DNA of 64,000 nucleotides from Leptolyngbya sp. CCY15150 (GTDB lineage: Bacteria; Cyanobacteriota; Cyanobacteriia; RECH01): NCBI RefSeq assembly GCF_016888135.1, contig NZ_JACSWB010000157.1, forward strand, positions 1 to 64,000, given 5' to 3'. Each line of letters begins with the position of its first letter. Within the stretch, counting starts at the first letter, position 1. Below, one piece after another: positions 17,127-26,451 of this stretch. The notes under the pieces are model-generated. The model saw only the letters and a program-made list of their open reading frames with translations, was not told the DNA's origin and made no database searches. The position numbers and the translations under genes are program-made.

Positions 17127-18073
17127 CCTCCAACAGGCCAAGCTTGCTCCAGCCGCTTCGCCAAATCCACAATATCGTCATAGCGAGCGATCGCCCCCAG
17201 CCACTCCCTAGGCAATCCCGCCAGACCATAGGCCAACCCTGCCAGTCCGCCGGTCACCGCCGCTGTCGTATCCGTATCGCCCCCCAAATTCACCGCCTTC
17301 AGCACCGCATCCCGATAGGATTGAGTGGTTAATAGACACCAGAGAGATGCTTCCAGGGTGTGAATGACATAGCCTCCAGAGGTGATGGCATCTTCAGGCA
17401 ACTGGTCAATCTGACCCGTCGCGATCCGGGCAAACTCTGGCCACTCTGCCACAAAGGGCGGCACTTGGTAGAACGACGTCACCTGCTGCACGCCCGTCTG
17501 GTAGGCCGTCGCTAGATCATCGCCCTGTAGCAGCCGCACCGCAATGCTGATGTATAGGCCACAGGCGATTTGCGATCGCGGATGGGCATGGGTAATACAA
17601 GACACCGCATGGGTCTGCTGAATCACCTGCGCTAATTCCCACCGTGAGGCACAGAAGGCCATCGGCAAAATGCGCATCAACGAGCCATTGCCATTGTTGC
17701 TCTCACTCTTGCCCCCAGCCTCAACTGCCGGTACACCGCGCTGCAGCTGAGCGATCGCTTGCTGAGTGGTACCACCAATATCAAAAACATTGCCGTGGGG
17801 CGTCCAGTAGGCATCTTCATACCAACGCCGAAAGCGATCGCCGATATCCTCCGGATCAAACCCAGTGCATAGGCTTTCTGCCAAGCACAGCATCAGCGAA
17901 CTATCGTCTGACCAGGTGCCCGGTGGCTGGTTCCAGGTGCCATAGCCGCGCATATCGGTCACTGGATCCTGTCGCCGCTCTGCCCGACTGGTGAACTCCA
18001 CGGGGACGCCGAGGGCATCAGCCACACAAACGCCGAGTAACCCGGCCATCACTGGGGATTCTCTATCAACCAT
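17123..18073 (-). CDS. ADP-ribosylglycohydrolase family protein (DraG-like)
   Basis: A 316-residue ADP-ribosylhydrolase-fold protein. The N-terminal 'GLLGVCVADALGVPVEF' and 'PPGTWSDDSSLMLCLAES' supply the T/S-D-D metal-binding motif, and the C-terminal 'GGDTDTTAAVTGGLAGLAYG' provides the second D-x-D-T metal motif. Both Mg/Mn sites therefore appear intact, and removal of ADP-ribose from protein or small-molecule substrates is likely. The partner is unknown; no ADP-ribosyltransferase or NAD-modifying gene is next to it. It is convergent with and overlaps the phosphoesterase gene by 4 bp. Confidence 0.9.
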   Translation of the reverse strand: MVDRESPVMAGLLGVCVADALGVPVEFTSRAERRQDPVTDMRGYGTWNQPPGTWSDDSSLMLCLAESLCTGFDPEDIGDRFRRWYEDAYWTPHGNVFDIGGTTQQAIAQLQRGVPAVEAGGKSESNNGNGSLMRILPMAFCASRWELAQVIQQTHAVSCITHAHPRSQIACGLYISIAVRLLQGDDLATAYQTGVQQVTSFYQVPPFVAEWPEFARIATGQIDQLPEDAITSGGYVIHTLEASLWCLLTTQSYRDAVLKAVNLGGDTDTTAAVTGGLAGLAYGLAGLPREWLGAIARYDDIVDLAKRLEQAWPVGG

Positions 18074-18226
18074 GGAACTCTCTGATTGTAGGGGTAGTAG
18101 GTGTCAGTAGGAGGACGTACCTGTGGGTGAGCATTTCGACGGTGCTCTATGCTCACATCCGGATGAGACGAGGGGTGAGCGGAGTTGAAACCCGGTACCT
18201 TCGCTTCATGGAATGGCGTCCACCGG

Positions 18227-19306
18227 TTAGGTAGCCTGGCTCATGACATCCGATAAATGATCCGCCGCCGCTTCCACCAAGGCGATCGCATCTTCGTAGA
18301 CCATGCGCGTGGGCCCCAACATGCCAACACTGCCCACGGGCACATTATCCCGTTGATAGGTCGCAGAAACCAAGGCACAGGCATTCATGGGCTTAATGGG
18401 ATTTTCTGAACCAATGCGCACCACCACCCGTTTGCGCGGCGTTCCCGGATCCGTCGTTTCAAAAATCAGCGGCCAAAGCTGATCTTGCTCCTCTTCTAAA
18501 AGCTGCATCAACGTCTGCACTTGTTGCAACTCAGAAAATTCTGGCTGTCGCCGCAGCACTTCCGCCACGCCGCTGACCAAAATCTGGGTGGGTATGGGAG
18601 TTTGGCTACGACGGCTGAGCTGGTTTAGGGATTGTTGCAACAGGCTGGCATACTGTTCAAACTCCCGTCCCAGTTCTGTCCAGTCTAGGGTAGACAAGTC
18701 ACTCAGCGATCGCTCTCGCAGTTGCTGGGTCAGGAAATTGGAGAGAATTTGCAACTCCCGGTCAAGGCTTTCTGGATCGGTGGGCGTGTCTAACTGCGGC
18801 AGGGTGATCAACACCGACTGGGTTTCGTAGCAATCGAGCACCACCACCAGCATGATCCGCCGCGTATCCACCTGCACGAGCTGCACGTGGCGCAGATGGG
18901 CCGTGCGCGACTGGGGTAGGGTAACCAGGGCAATGTAGCCACTGATGTTCGACAAAATCTGGGCCGCATGGCGCAGTAGGACATCCACGCTGTAGGTTTC
19001 TGCCTGTAGCTGATCGGACAGGAGTTGATCTACCTGACGGGCGATCGTGTCGGATGGCTTAATCAAATGATCGACATAGATGCGATAGCCGGAATCCGAC
19101 GGCACCCGGCCGGCAGAGGTGTGGGGTTGATAAAGCAAACCTGCCTTCTCCAACCGCCCCATGGCATTGCGCACCGTCGCCGAACTGACGTTGAGATTAA
19201 ATTCTTCAATTAACGCCCCAGATCCAACCGGCTTGGCCGTTGCCACATAGTGACGCACGGTGGCCCAAAGAACCTGCTGTTGGCGATCGCTTAGCTTAAT
19301 ATGCAT
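18227..19306 (-). CDS. hrcA: HrcA heat-inducible transcription repressor
   Basis: A 359-residue HrcA. The N-terminal winged helix begins '[32 protein letters not shown]', the recognition helix region reads '[31 protein letters not shown]', and the C-terminal domain ends with the family-typical '[18 protein letters not shown]'. HrcA binds CIRCE operators in front of groESL-type genes. I chose ATG 19306 because the upstream extension begins at TTG and adds a non-conserved '[11 protein letters not shown]'. No CIRCE element was seen in this window, so its targets lie elsewhere. A rhodanese gene lies upstream on the same strand (gap 123 bp). Confidence 0.95.
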   Translation of the reverse strand: MHIKLSDRQQQVLWATVRHYVATAKPVGSGALIEEFNLNVSSATVRNAMGRLEKAGLLYQPHTSAGRVPSDSGYRIYVDHLIKPSDTIARQVDQLLSDQLQAETYSVDVLLRHAAQILSNISGYIALVTLPQSRTAHLRHVQLVQVDTRRIMLVVVLDCYETQSVLITLPQLDTPTDPESLDRELQILSNFLTQQLRERSLSDLSTLDWTELGREFEQYASLLQQSLNQLSRRSQTPIPTQILVSGVAEVLRRQPEFSELQQVQTLMQLLEEEQDQLWPLIFETTDPGTPRKRVVVRIGSENPIKPMNACALVSATYQRDNVPVGSVGMLGPTRMVYEDAIALVEAAADHLSDVMSQAT

Positions 19307-19429
19307 AGCCGATAAAATCTTAAAGCTAAGTGAAAACAAAAATGGATAGAGATGCTACGTAAGACTGTAGCGTTCTCAATGACACCGCGATCGTAGCAAG
19401 AACTACGGGGGATCCTAAATTCCATCAGG

Positions 19430-19804
19430 TTAATACTGGGGAATACTGGGATCGACGCGGATCGCGTAGGCGGCAATGCCCCCTGCTAGGTTCTTGACGT
19501 GCGTGAAGCCTTGATGTGCCAACCACTGACACATATGTGCCGATCGTATCCCGTGATGACACATGACAATGGTCTCTGTGTCTGGGTCAAGCTGCGCTAG
19601 AACTTGGCCAGACCAAGCTTCAAACTGACTCAAGGGTAAATTCACAAAGCCCTCTAGATGAGCGATCGCTACCTCTTGAGGCTCCCGCACGTCAAGTAAC
19701 TGGAGGGGCGCGACGACCCCTGGATGGTCTTGCCGCTGGGCGAGATACTCCGCAAAGTCTTCTACGCTGATCTGAGGCAAGGGCTCGTAGGATTGGGCAA
19801 ACAT
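19430..19804 (-). CDS. single-domain rhodanese
   Basis: A 124-residue rhodanese-fold protein. 'LQLLDVREPQEVAIAHLEGFVNLPLSQF' is the CH2A-like region, and 'VMCHHGIRSAHMCQWLAHQGF' contains the persulfide cysteine in a six-residue active-site loop (C-H-H-G-I-R). It likely transfers or carries sulfane sulfur in the cytoplasm; the acceptor is unknown. It lies upstream of hrcA on the same strand, with a gap that could carry a separate promoter. The ATG at 19804 is the natural start. Confidence 0.9.
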   Translation of the reverse strand: MFAQSYEPLPQISVEDFAEYLAQRQDHPGVVAPLQLLDVREPQEVAIAHLEGFVNLPLSQFEAWSGQVLAQLDPDTETIVMCHHGIRSAHMCQWLAHQGFTHVKNLAGGIAAYAIRVDPSIPQY

Positions 19805-19998
19805 GAATCGTTAACGTGAGTTGTTATGAAAATCTAAAATCTCTTACCCATTAACCTAGCAAAGTTTGGCAAAATCCGTGATCAATGATCCATAACGAGG
19901 ATTCATATCGAGCATCTTATCGATTCAGATCTCAAACGCCAACAGCGGCATCCCAGAGGACACCGCTGCACCAAATGTTCTATGCACTTAGCCTGAAG

Positions 19999-20110
19999 AC
20001 CCTCATCCCAACCGTCTTCCAGGGCGCTAGAGAATCTGTGAAAGCACCTAATACCACACTCTCTGACTCCCCTTCTCCCCTTGTGGGAGAAGGGGTTGGG
20101 GGATGAGGGG
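19999..20110. repeat. REP-like palindromic repeat
   Basis: GACCCTCATCCCAACC near 20000 and its near-complement GGTTGGGGGATGAGGG near 20094-20109 bracket a perfect CCCCTTCTCCC/GGGAGAAGGGG hairpin. It is the same family as the element in the 12-kb spacer. It occupies most of the 330-bp gap 19805-20134, in which I see no gene. Confidence 0.6.
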
Positions 20111-20134
20111 AAACGATGGGGCAGCTAACCAGGG

Positions 20135-20656
20135 CTAGAAGGGAATGTCGTCGTAGTTAGGTTCGGGGTCAGCGGGAGGCTGATAGGCCGGGGGTTGATA
20201 GGCCGGGGCTGGCGGAGCCGCAGGGGGCGCGTAGGGAGCTGGGGCTGTATGGGCAACGGGGGGCGCGGCAACGGGGCGAGGGGCCGGTGTCGCAGGCGAT
20301 GAGCTGGATGCTGCGTCGGAACTCGTTTGGATCGAGGTGGTTAGTAGGGTATCCGCGCCGAGGGGGTAAATGCGCTGAATGGTCATCTCGGCCAGCTTTT
20401 CCTTAAAACCTTCAGGACGCTCGACGGTATTCATGCCCAACCGTCCTTCGAGGACAACGCGATCGCCCTGGTGATATTGAGCCTGGATGCTCTGAGCCAA
20501 GTTGCCCCAGCCCACAGCCTTAATGGTTTCCATGGGGTCGTTATCGCGGAGCCCCGGAAATTGCACGACCAATTCTGCGATCGCGGTTTGCCCGTCTGGG
20601 GTATAGCGCAATTCAGGATCTTTGACAATTTCCGCCATCAAAATAAAGTTATTCAT
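20135..20656 (-). CDS. ssb: single-stranded DNA-binding protein, Ycf41-like
   Basis: A 173-residue OB-fold protein. Residues 1-105 ('MNNFILMAEIVKDPELRYTPDGQTAIAELVVQFPG' through 'GDRVVLEGRLGMNT') form the SSB domain. The tail (about 118-165) is Pro/Ala/Tyr-rich with 'PAYQPPAYQPP' repeats and ends in the acidic 'DDIPF', the SSB C-terminal protein-interaction tip. The opening is closer to the cyanobacterial/plastid Ycf41 type than to the essential replication SSB, so it may be the second, thylakoid-associated paralog. It lies 73 bp downstream of the sugar-nucleotide gene's start side but has its own start; it is alone otherwise. Confidence 0.88.
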   Translation of the reverse strand: MNNFILMAEIVKDPELRYTPDGQTAIAELVVQFPGLRDNDPMETIKAVGWGNLAQSIQAQYHQGDRVVLEGRLGMNTVERPEGFKEKLAEMTIQRIYPLGADTLLTTSIQTSSDAASSSSPATPAPRPVAAPPVAHTAPAPYAPPAAPPAPAYQPPAYQPPADPEPNYDDIPF

Positions 20657-20729
20657 TCCTTCGTCCTCAAGATTACAAGCACCCTGCTGAAGCAGTGAGT
20701 GGCGATCGCTTCTAGGTTTCCCTCAGCAG

Positions 20730-23288
20730 CTACAGTAATACACTTTCTAAACTTTGATCGTGATCTAATTCTTCCATGCCCAACTCATGATTAACAAAAT
20801 CTTGGACATAGGAGCGATACTCCCGCAAGGTTTCGTCTACCCAGCCGCGATCGTTGCTGTTGGCTGCCAGGTGTACGAGGGGTTCCCCAGCGTCAGGCAA
20901 GATGAGAATCCAGCTATCGGGCTGCTGGGAATTGAGAATTTTCACGCCATCGGTTAAATCTAAAGTCTCTGCAGGATGGCTTTCGACTAAGCGACGCATC
21001 AGAGCTCCCTTCACCGTCCAAGGGCAGCGCACGGTAATCGATCGATGGCAGACGCGGGGGAGGTCGGCGCGGATTTGCCCGAGGGAGCGATCCTGGAGGG
21101 TGAGCATTTCCATGAGTTTAGCAATGCAGAACATGGCGTCAAACCCAGGGTGAAGCTGGGGAAAGATGAAGCCCATCTCACCGCTGCCGCCGACCACCAC
21201 ATTACGGTTAGAATGGCAGGCTTCCATGAGGGCGGTGGGGTTAGCCTTAGTACGCACAACGGTACTATCGTGGCGGCGGGCAATCTGCTCCACGGCGCTG
21301 GAGGCATTCACGGGCACCACCACGGTACTGCGAGGATTATCGGTGAGCAGCATGTGAATAATCAAGGCGGTGAGCTGTTCGCCCCGGATGGCGCTGCCAG
21401 ACTCGTCTACCAGAATGAGCTGTTCACCATTGGCGGAAACCTGCACGCCCAAATTGGCCTTGAGGGCTTCTACCACGTGGCCTAGCTGATCCAACAGGAC
21501 TTCGCGATCGGCGGTGGAGGGAGCTAGCTGACTGAGGCTGGCATTGAGCACCACGGCATCGCAGCCGAACTTGGCCAGAAGCTGGGGTAGGATAGCGCCC
21601 GATACGGCGTAGGCGTAGTCGATCACCACCTTGGAGTTGCTGGTGCGGATGGTGTTGATGTCGAGATGGCGTTCAAAGACAATGCTGTAGAGGTCAACCA
21701 CCTGGGTGGGATAGACCACCTGACCGATCTCGGCGACCTGGGCCCGACGGAAGTCTTCCTTGAAATAAGCGCCTTCAATTTTCTTTTCGTGGGCCTTGGA
21801 GAGGTTGATGCCATGTTCATCAAAAAACTCGATGAGCATGTGATCGCAGCGTTCGGGATGTAGGCGGATGTGCAGCCCCCCAACCACAGCTAGGGTGGGC
21901 ACCACGGCCCGGGCTAGGGGAATGGCGGTGGCTTCTAGGTTTTGCACATTGATGCCGACGGACATCAGCCCCGCAATCAGCGATCGCGACACCATGCGCG
22001 AAATACTGCGCTGGTCGCGGGAGACGGTGACGTGGGAGCCGGGTTTTAGGGTAGAACCATAGGCTGCCCCAAGGCGCACAGCAAATTCTGGCGTGATGTC
22101 AATATTGGCTAGGCCGGATACCCCACGCTGGCCAAAGAGGTTGCGATGGGCCACATGTCCCCAGATCAGGTTCATGTTGAGAATGGCACCGGGTTCGATG
22201 ATTTTGCTGGGCCAGATGCGCACACTTTGGTTGACCTGCGCTTCTTCACCCACGCTGGAGAGCGACCCCACCACGGCTCCTTCCAGCACATGGGCACGGC
22301 GATCGACCCGTACACCCCGAGCCGCAACACAGGCTAAAAGCCGAGATTCTTCGCCCAAAATAGCGCCATTCCAAATGATGGAACGCTTAATCTCGGCATC
22401 AGCTCCGATGGTGACGTTGTCGCCAATAATAGTGCCGGAGCCGATCGATACCCGGGGACCGATGCGGCAGTTGGTGCCAATCATCACGGGAGTTTGAATC
22501 TTGGCGCTGGGGTCAATGCGGGTATTTTGTCCTATCCACAGACCGGGCGATCGCTCTTCATAGCCATACTCCACATACACTCGCCGGTAGAGAGCATCAT
22601 ACTGAGCTTCGCGGTAGGCTTCCAAATGACCGACGTCACACCAATAGCCCTCAGCGATGTAGCCATACATGGGTTCACCTTGCTCCAGCAAGGTGGGAAA
22701 GAGGTCTTTGGAGAAATCAGCCTCTTGATTGGCGGGTAAGTAGCGCAGCACCTCGGGTTCTAGGATATAAATGCCGGTGTTGACCGTGTCGGAAAAAATT
22801 TCGCTGCTGGAGGGTTTTTCTAAAAAGCGGCGGATACGCTGCTGGTCATCGGTAATCACCACGCCAAAATCTACCGGATTTGGGACATGGGTGAGCACCA
22901 GCGTGGCTTTAGCGCGACGAGCTTTGTGGAAGGCGATCGCTGCACTGAGGTCGAAGTCGGTAATGCTATCGCCGCTGATCACCACGAAGGTTTCATCCAG
23001 CAATTCCGACACATTTTTGACACAGCCGGCAGTCCCAAGGGGCTGATCTTCCTCCACGGCATAGGTCATCTGCACCCCGAAATCACTACCGTCTTGGAAG
23101 TAATCGCGCATAACATCGGGAAGATAGTGAAGCGTCGCGATAATTTCGGTGATGTCGTGGCGCTTGAGCAGGTTGACGATATGTTCGGCAATAGGACGAT
23201 TGAGAATCGGCACCATTGGTTTGGGAACATCGCTGGTCAGCGGCCGTAACCGCGTTCCTGATCCGCCAGCCATGAGCACTGCTCGCAT
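20730..23288 (-). CDS. mannose-1-phosphate guanylyltransferase / phosphomannomutase-like fusion
   Basis: An 852-residue protein with three parts. Residues 1-235 are a nucleotidyltransferase with the signature 'MRAVLMAGGSGTRLRPLT'; 250-370 are left-handed beta-helix hexapeptide repeats ('IGTNCRIGPRVSIGSGTIIG'); 380-840 are a phosphoglucomutase/phosphomannomutase-like domain. In that last part the usual active-site serine loop reads 'PGSHVTVSRDQRSISRM', where the phosphoserine motif TASHNP is not evident, so mutase activity is uncertain. The family is common in cyanobacteria and supplies GDP-mannose-type precursors for exopolysaccharide or LPS. ATG 23288 has a strong AAGGAGGG ribosome binding site. 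Confidence 0.9.
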   Translation of the reverse strand: MRAVLMAGGSGTRLRPLTSDVPKPMVPILNRPIAEHIVNLLKRHDITEIIATLHYLPDVMRDYFQDGSDFGVQMTYAVEEDQPLGTAGCVKNVSELLDETFVVISGDSITDFDLSAAIAFHKARRAKATLVLTHVPNPVDFGVVITDDQQRIRRFLEKPSSSEIFSDTVNTGIYILEPEVLRYLPANQEADFSKDLFPTLLEQGEPMYGYIAEGYWCDVGHLEAYREAQYDALYRRVYVEYGYEERSPGLWIGQNTRIDPSAKIQTPVMIGTNCRIGPRVSIGSGTIIGDNVTIGADAEIKRSIIWNGAILGEESRLLACVAARGVRVDRRAHVLEGAVVGSLSSVGEEAQVNQSVRIWPSKIIEPGAILNMNLIWGHVAHRNLFGQRGVSGLANIDITPEFAVRLGAAYGSTLKPGSHVTVSRDQRSISRMVSRSLIAGLMSVGINVQNLEATAIPLARAVVPTLAVVGGLHIRLHPERCDHMLIEFFDEHGINLSKAHEKKIEGAYFKEDFRRAQVAEIGQVVYPTQVVDLYSIVFERHLDINTIRTSNSKVVIDYAYAVSGAILPQLLAKFGCDAVVLNASLSQLAPSTADREVLLDQLGHVVEALKANLGVQVSANGEQLILVDESGSAIRGEQLTALIIHMLLTDNPRSTVVVPVNASSAVEQIARRHDSTVVRTKANPTALMEACHSNRNVVVGGSGEMGFIFPQLHPGFDAMFCIAKLMEMLTLQDRSLGQIRADLPRVCHRSITVRCPWTVKGALMRRLVESHPAETLDLTDGVKILNSQQPDSWILILPDAGEPLVHLAANSNDRGWVDETLREYRSYVQDFVNHELGMEELDHDQSLESVLL

Positions 23289-23901
23289 ATACCCTCCTTA
23301 ATTCGCTACACCATGCTGCTTCAGCACTGCTTACATCCAAGACCAGCCTCTAAGGTGACACATCTCGAACCTTCCATCCAATGGAGCGATCGCTTACTAC
23401 GCAGCCCTAGGGAAGACGATGGGTCCTGAGTCTGCCTTGTTGGATATGCCAAGCAATCTGATTTGCAGGTAGGCAAGATTGGTCATATCCATTTGTTATT
23501 ACATTTTGTAAATAACAATTAAAAAATATTGATTTTACTATCGTTGCATCACCTTGAGCATAGCGAAGAATTCAGCATTTACGGCATTTTTCTCTAGGAT
23601 GGTCGTCTGTTGATCGCTCGATCGAGACCAATAGATGTACCAATAGATGGATTGAGAACAGGGCATGTTCTGGCTGATTTATTTCCTAGCTATTCCATTC
23701 TGTTTGGGATGCTGAGCATGGTGAAAGCGGGCTTATCTTGCTCAGCATATCGTGAAGAGACGCTAGAATTTTGTTGGCTGTCCTACACTCTCCGCTCTCC
23801 TGACTTGGCTGTTCTGCCGCCGATTCAGGGCAAAATGATAGAGTTAAGAGGTATGCCTGCGTCTAGTCTCAAGTTTTAGTTGGAATTGTTGAGTGGTACC
23901 T
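23289..23901. other. 613-bp spacer without a supported gene
   Basis: The left part reads away from the sugar-nucleotide gene. An AT-rich block at about 23485-23545 could hold promoters. An 89-codon frame at 23610-23879 lacks a ribosome binding site and any family resemblance, so I leave it out. Confidence 0.5.
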
Positions 23902-24084
23902 ATGGTAAACCTTCTGATTGTTGCGCTAGCCGTTGTTTATGTAGGCGGCATCTGGAAATTCTGGGCTGGGTTTAACCGCACCAACTTTAGCGGTGGCCGT
24001 CTCTACCTATCCCTGATGTGGCCAGTGCTGGTGGTGGCCAACAAGTCCTATCGCCAAAATTTTACAAAGGCTCTCAAAGGCTAA
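23902..24084 (+). CDS. small conserved cyanobacterial membrane protein
   Basis: A 60-residue protein 'MVNLLIVALAVVYVGGIWKFWAGFNRTNF' followed by 'LYLSLMWPVLVVANKSYRQNFTKALKG'. There is one clear transmembrane segment (about 4-22), a second hydrophobic stretch (about 37-47) and a basic C-terminus. I chose the ATG at 23902 over the GTG at 23893. Proteins with this layout recur in cyanobacteria; the function is unknown. It may associate with photosynthetic or envelope membranes (inference from size and layout only). Confidence 0.6.
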   Translation: MVNLLIVALAVVYVGGIWKFWAGFNRTNFSGGRLYLSLMWPVLVVANKSYRQNFTKALKG

Positions 24085-24243
24085 GCCCTGATTGGCACTG
24101 GTGCCTTGGCCTAGGGCTGGTCATCCTAGACCTCCCGAAACCAACGGGCAGGGGCAGACGTGCTGCTTGTTCCAAGACAACCAAGCTCAAGGTCTTGGAT
24201 TGTGGCAGAGCTTGAATTTTCTTACTGAGGTGGAAGCAGCAGG

Positions 24244-24972
24244 ATGCCCTGGGATGATTCTTCATTGGCCGGCGCGTTGGGGGATATGGGCGATCGCTCG
24301 TCCTGGTATAACCAAATTGATGCGGTGGCGGAGCGGTTCAATCGCGAATATCAAGGTCAGCCCTTTGAGCTACCGGACGAAGTAGAGGCGATGCCCATTT
24401 TTCGCGACTGGACGTCTGGAGGGCTCACGTCTCGAATTGCTGCCCCTTTTTGGAAGCTGGCGCAGCCCAAGAAAAGTCAGCGTTGCCTCGATGTGGGCTG
24501 TGGCGTCAGTTTTTTAATCTACCCATGGCGCGACTGGAATGCTTTTTTCTATGGGCAAGATATCAGCGACATCGCTTGCGATAGCCTAAACTCCCGCGCT
24601 CCCCAGCTGAATTCCAAGCTGTTTAAGGGGGCGGCTAAAGGGCCGGCCCATCAGTTGCAATACGAGGATCAGCAGTTTGATCTCGCGATCGCCACTGGCT
24701 TCAGTTGCTACTACCCCTTGGACTATTGGGAAGCGGTTTTAACCGAGATGCGGCGAGTGCTGAAGCCCGGCGGCACCCTGGTGTTTGATGTGGTGAACCC
24801 AGAATCGGCCCTGGCAGAAAATTGGGCTATTTTGGAAACCTACTTGGGGGCGGAGGTGCTGTTAACAGAGCTAGGGGAGTGGCAGGCGCTGCTGAAGCGA
24901 TCGAACACCAAGGTGCTCAAAACCTTAGACCATGAGCTATCGCGGCTCTACAGTCTACAGTTTCTACCCTAG
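24244..24972 (+). CDS. class I SAM-dependent methyltransferase
   Basis: A 242-residue methyltransferase. Motif I is 'CLDVGCGVSFLIYPWRDW' (residues about 82-99), motif post-I 'YGQDIS', motif II 'QFDLAIATGFSCYYPLDYWEA' and motif III 'MRRVLKPGGTLVFDVVNP'. The N-terminal extension (about 1-75) and the short region after motif III are not typical of any named subfamily, so the substrate is unknown. Its stop overlaps the convergent hydrolase gene by 4 bp (24969-24972). Confidence 0.85.
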   Translation: MPWDDSSLAGALGDMGDRSSWYNQIDAVAERFNREYQGQPFELPDEVEAMPIFRDWTSGGLTSRIAAPFWKLAQPKKSQRCLDVGCGVSFLIYPWRDWNAFFYGQDISDIACDSLNSRAPQLNSKLFKGAAKGPAHQLQYEDQQFDLAIATGFSCYYPLDYWEAVLTEMRRVLKPGGTLVFDVVNPESALAENWAILETYLGAEVLLTELGEWQALLKRSNTKVLKTLDHELSRLYSLQFLP

Positions 24973-25796
24973 ATCATTCCTCGATCATCCCTAGATTCAT
25001 CCGGGTGCTCACCGGTTTCCCCAGCGATCATGGCGCAGATGGCGTCGGCTAAGTCGCTGATCTCGGCAGGCTTGGGCTGGAGATAGGCCTGGGGAGCCGT
25101 GGCGTAGCGCTGGGCCATCTCCTGTTGGGCAGCGCTGGCTGTTGGACTCTGCACCACCAACAGGGGCTGCTTCAGCCAGGGAAGCCGCTCGGTGAGCAGT
25201 TCTGCCTGCAGTTCTGCCCAGCGGCGCTGGAACAGGAGGCGACAGGCGGCGGGCGATCGCTTCAGTTTTTGGTAGGTTCGGTGGTGCGATCGCCATTGCG
25301 ACTGCTTGCCTAGCAGCCAAGCCAAGGGACGCAGCAGCCATAGGAGCAACGTCCAGATGGGAAAGGAACCGACCCATCCCCGGGCTCGTCGCCAGGGATA
25401 GCCATGATTGTCTAGCTCAACGCCTTCGGGGTCAATCAGCACCAAGCCGCTCACCTGATGGGCATACTGCAGGGCATAATTAGCCGCAACCCATGCCCCA
25501 ATGGAATGACCGACGAGATAGACCTGGGAGATGCGCAGGGTATCCAGATAGTCGGCCAAGCATTCAGTTTCTAAAGCAATGGAGTAGTTACCTAGCCGTT
25601 CTGATTCACCAAATCCCAATAGGTCAGGCGCAATACAGTGGAAGCGATCGCCCAAGCGATCCAGCAAAGGAGTCCATTCACCACTATCGCTCCAGGCTCC
25701 ATGTAGAAATATGATGGTGGGGCCCGTGCCCACTTCCTTCCAAAAGAGCTGGCCTTGGGGCAGGCGAATACGAGCGTTGCGGATTGGTAGAGTCAT
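24969..25796 (-). CDS. alpha/beta hydrolase with atypical catalytic triad
   Basis: A 275-residue alpha/beta-hydrolase. 'IIFLHGAWSDSGEW' gives the oxyanion loop, and 'VYLVGHSIGAWVAANYAL' the nucleophile elbow with serine. The catalytic acid 'GxxD' and the 'GH' histidine that should follow near the C-terminus are not visible: the region reads 'LLVVQSPTASAAQQEMAQRYATAPQAYLQPKPAEISDLADAI'. The protein may be a pseudo-hydrolase or use a displaced histidine. I start at ATG 25796 because the longer frame adds 35 residues without resemblance to the family. It sits next to the TPR gene on the same strand. Confidence 0.78.
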   Translation of the reverse strand: MTLPIRNARIRLPQGQLFWKEVGTGPTIIFLHGAWSDSGEWTPLLDRLGDRFHCIAPDLLGFGESERLGNYSIALETECLADYLDTLRISQVYLVGHSIGAWVAANYALQYAHQVSGLVLIDPEGVELDNHGYPWRRARGWVGSFPIWTLLLWLLRPLAWLLGKQSQWRSHHRTYQKLKRSPAACRLLFQRRWAELQAELLTERLPWLKQPLLVVQSPTASAAQQEMAQRYATAPQAYLQPKPAEISDLADAICAMIAGETGEHPDESRDDRGMI

Positions 25797-25879
25797 CCTA
25801 GCTGAGTGAAAGGGTCGGTCACTATCCTGTGACCATCCATTATGCCAGGCTGAATGCCCAGACGGGAGGGTGGATACCC

Positions 25880-26350
25880 CTAGCTCAGCTTGGCAGTGCA
25901 TTCTAGAATCAGCTTTTGGTTGATGAGGGCATAGGGCTGCACCGCTAGGGCCTGGCGAAAGGCCTGAATGGCGGCGATGTAGTTACCCAAGGCCATATGA
26001 CTTAGACCTTTGCCATGCAGTGCGCCAAAGTGGACGGGCATGAGTTCTATGACGCGATCGCAGTCGAGGAGCGATTTCTGATAGTCGCCGATCACGTAGT
26101 AGAGCACAGCCCGCCGGTTCCAGGCTTCCACAAAGTCAGGCTGGGCCGTGATAATTTCGGTGAGCATGGCTTCCGCCTGCTGATGCTTGCCGGCAATCAA
26201 CAGCCCCTGGCTTTCTTCGAGCTGCTGCAGCCCTTGGATTCCCTTTTGGCGAAACCAACATTGCCACAGCGATTGCGTAGCGCGGGTGCGGGTGGCTTCC
26301 TGGGTGCTTTTTAGGTCGTCCAGAAAGGTCTTAATATCTTGGTGATTCAT
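25880..26350 (-). CDS. TPR-repeat protein
   Basis: A 156-residue soluble protein. A helical N-terminus (1-50) is followed by three tetratricopeptide-like repeats (about 50-150), e.g. 'EAWNRRAVLYYVIGDYQKSLLDCDRVIELMP' and 'GALHGKGLSHMALGNYIAAIQAFRQALAVQP'. Similar short TPR proteins recur in cyanobacteria; the partner is unknown. It lies upstream of the alpha/beta hydrolase gene on the same strand and may be co-transcribed with it. Confidence 0.82.
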   Translation of the reverse strand: MNHQDIKTFLDDLKSTQEATRTRATQSLWQCWFRQKGIQGLQQLEESQGLLIAGKHQQAEAMLTEIITAQPDFVEAWNRRAVLYYVIGDYQKSLLDCDRVIELMPVHFGALHGKGLSHMALGNYIAAIQAFRQALAVQPYALINQKLILECTAKLS

Positions 26351-26451
26351 GGCACATCCAGTCCCAAGGTAGGGTGTGAGTTGAGTCCATAGCGGGCACT
26401 AGTTTCTGTCATGCCACTAGGTGCCCCATGCGATCGGTTGATCAACCCACC

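Noticed and set aside
23610-23879. 89-codon frame in the 23-kb spacer
   Set aside because: No ribosome binding site and no recognisable pattern; Ser/Leu-rich translation looks random.
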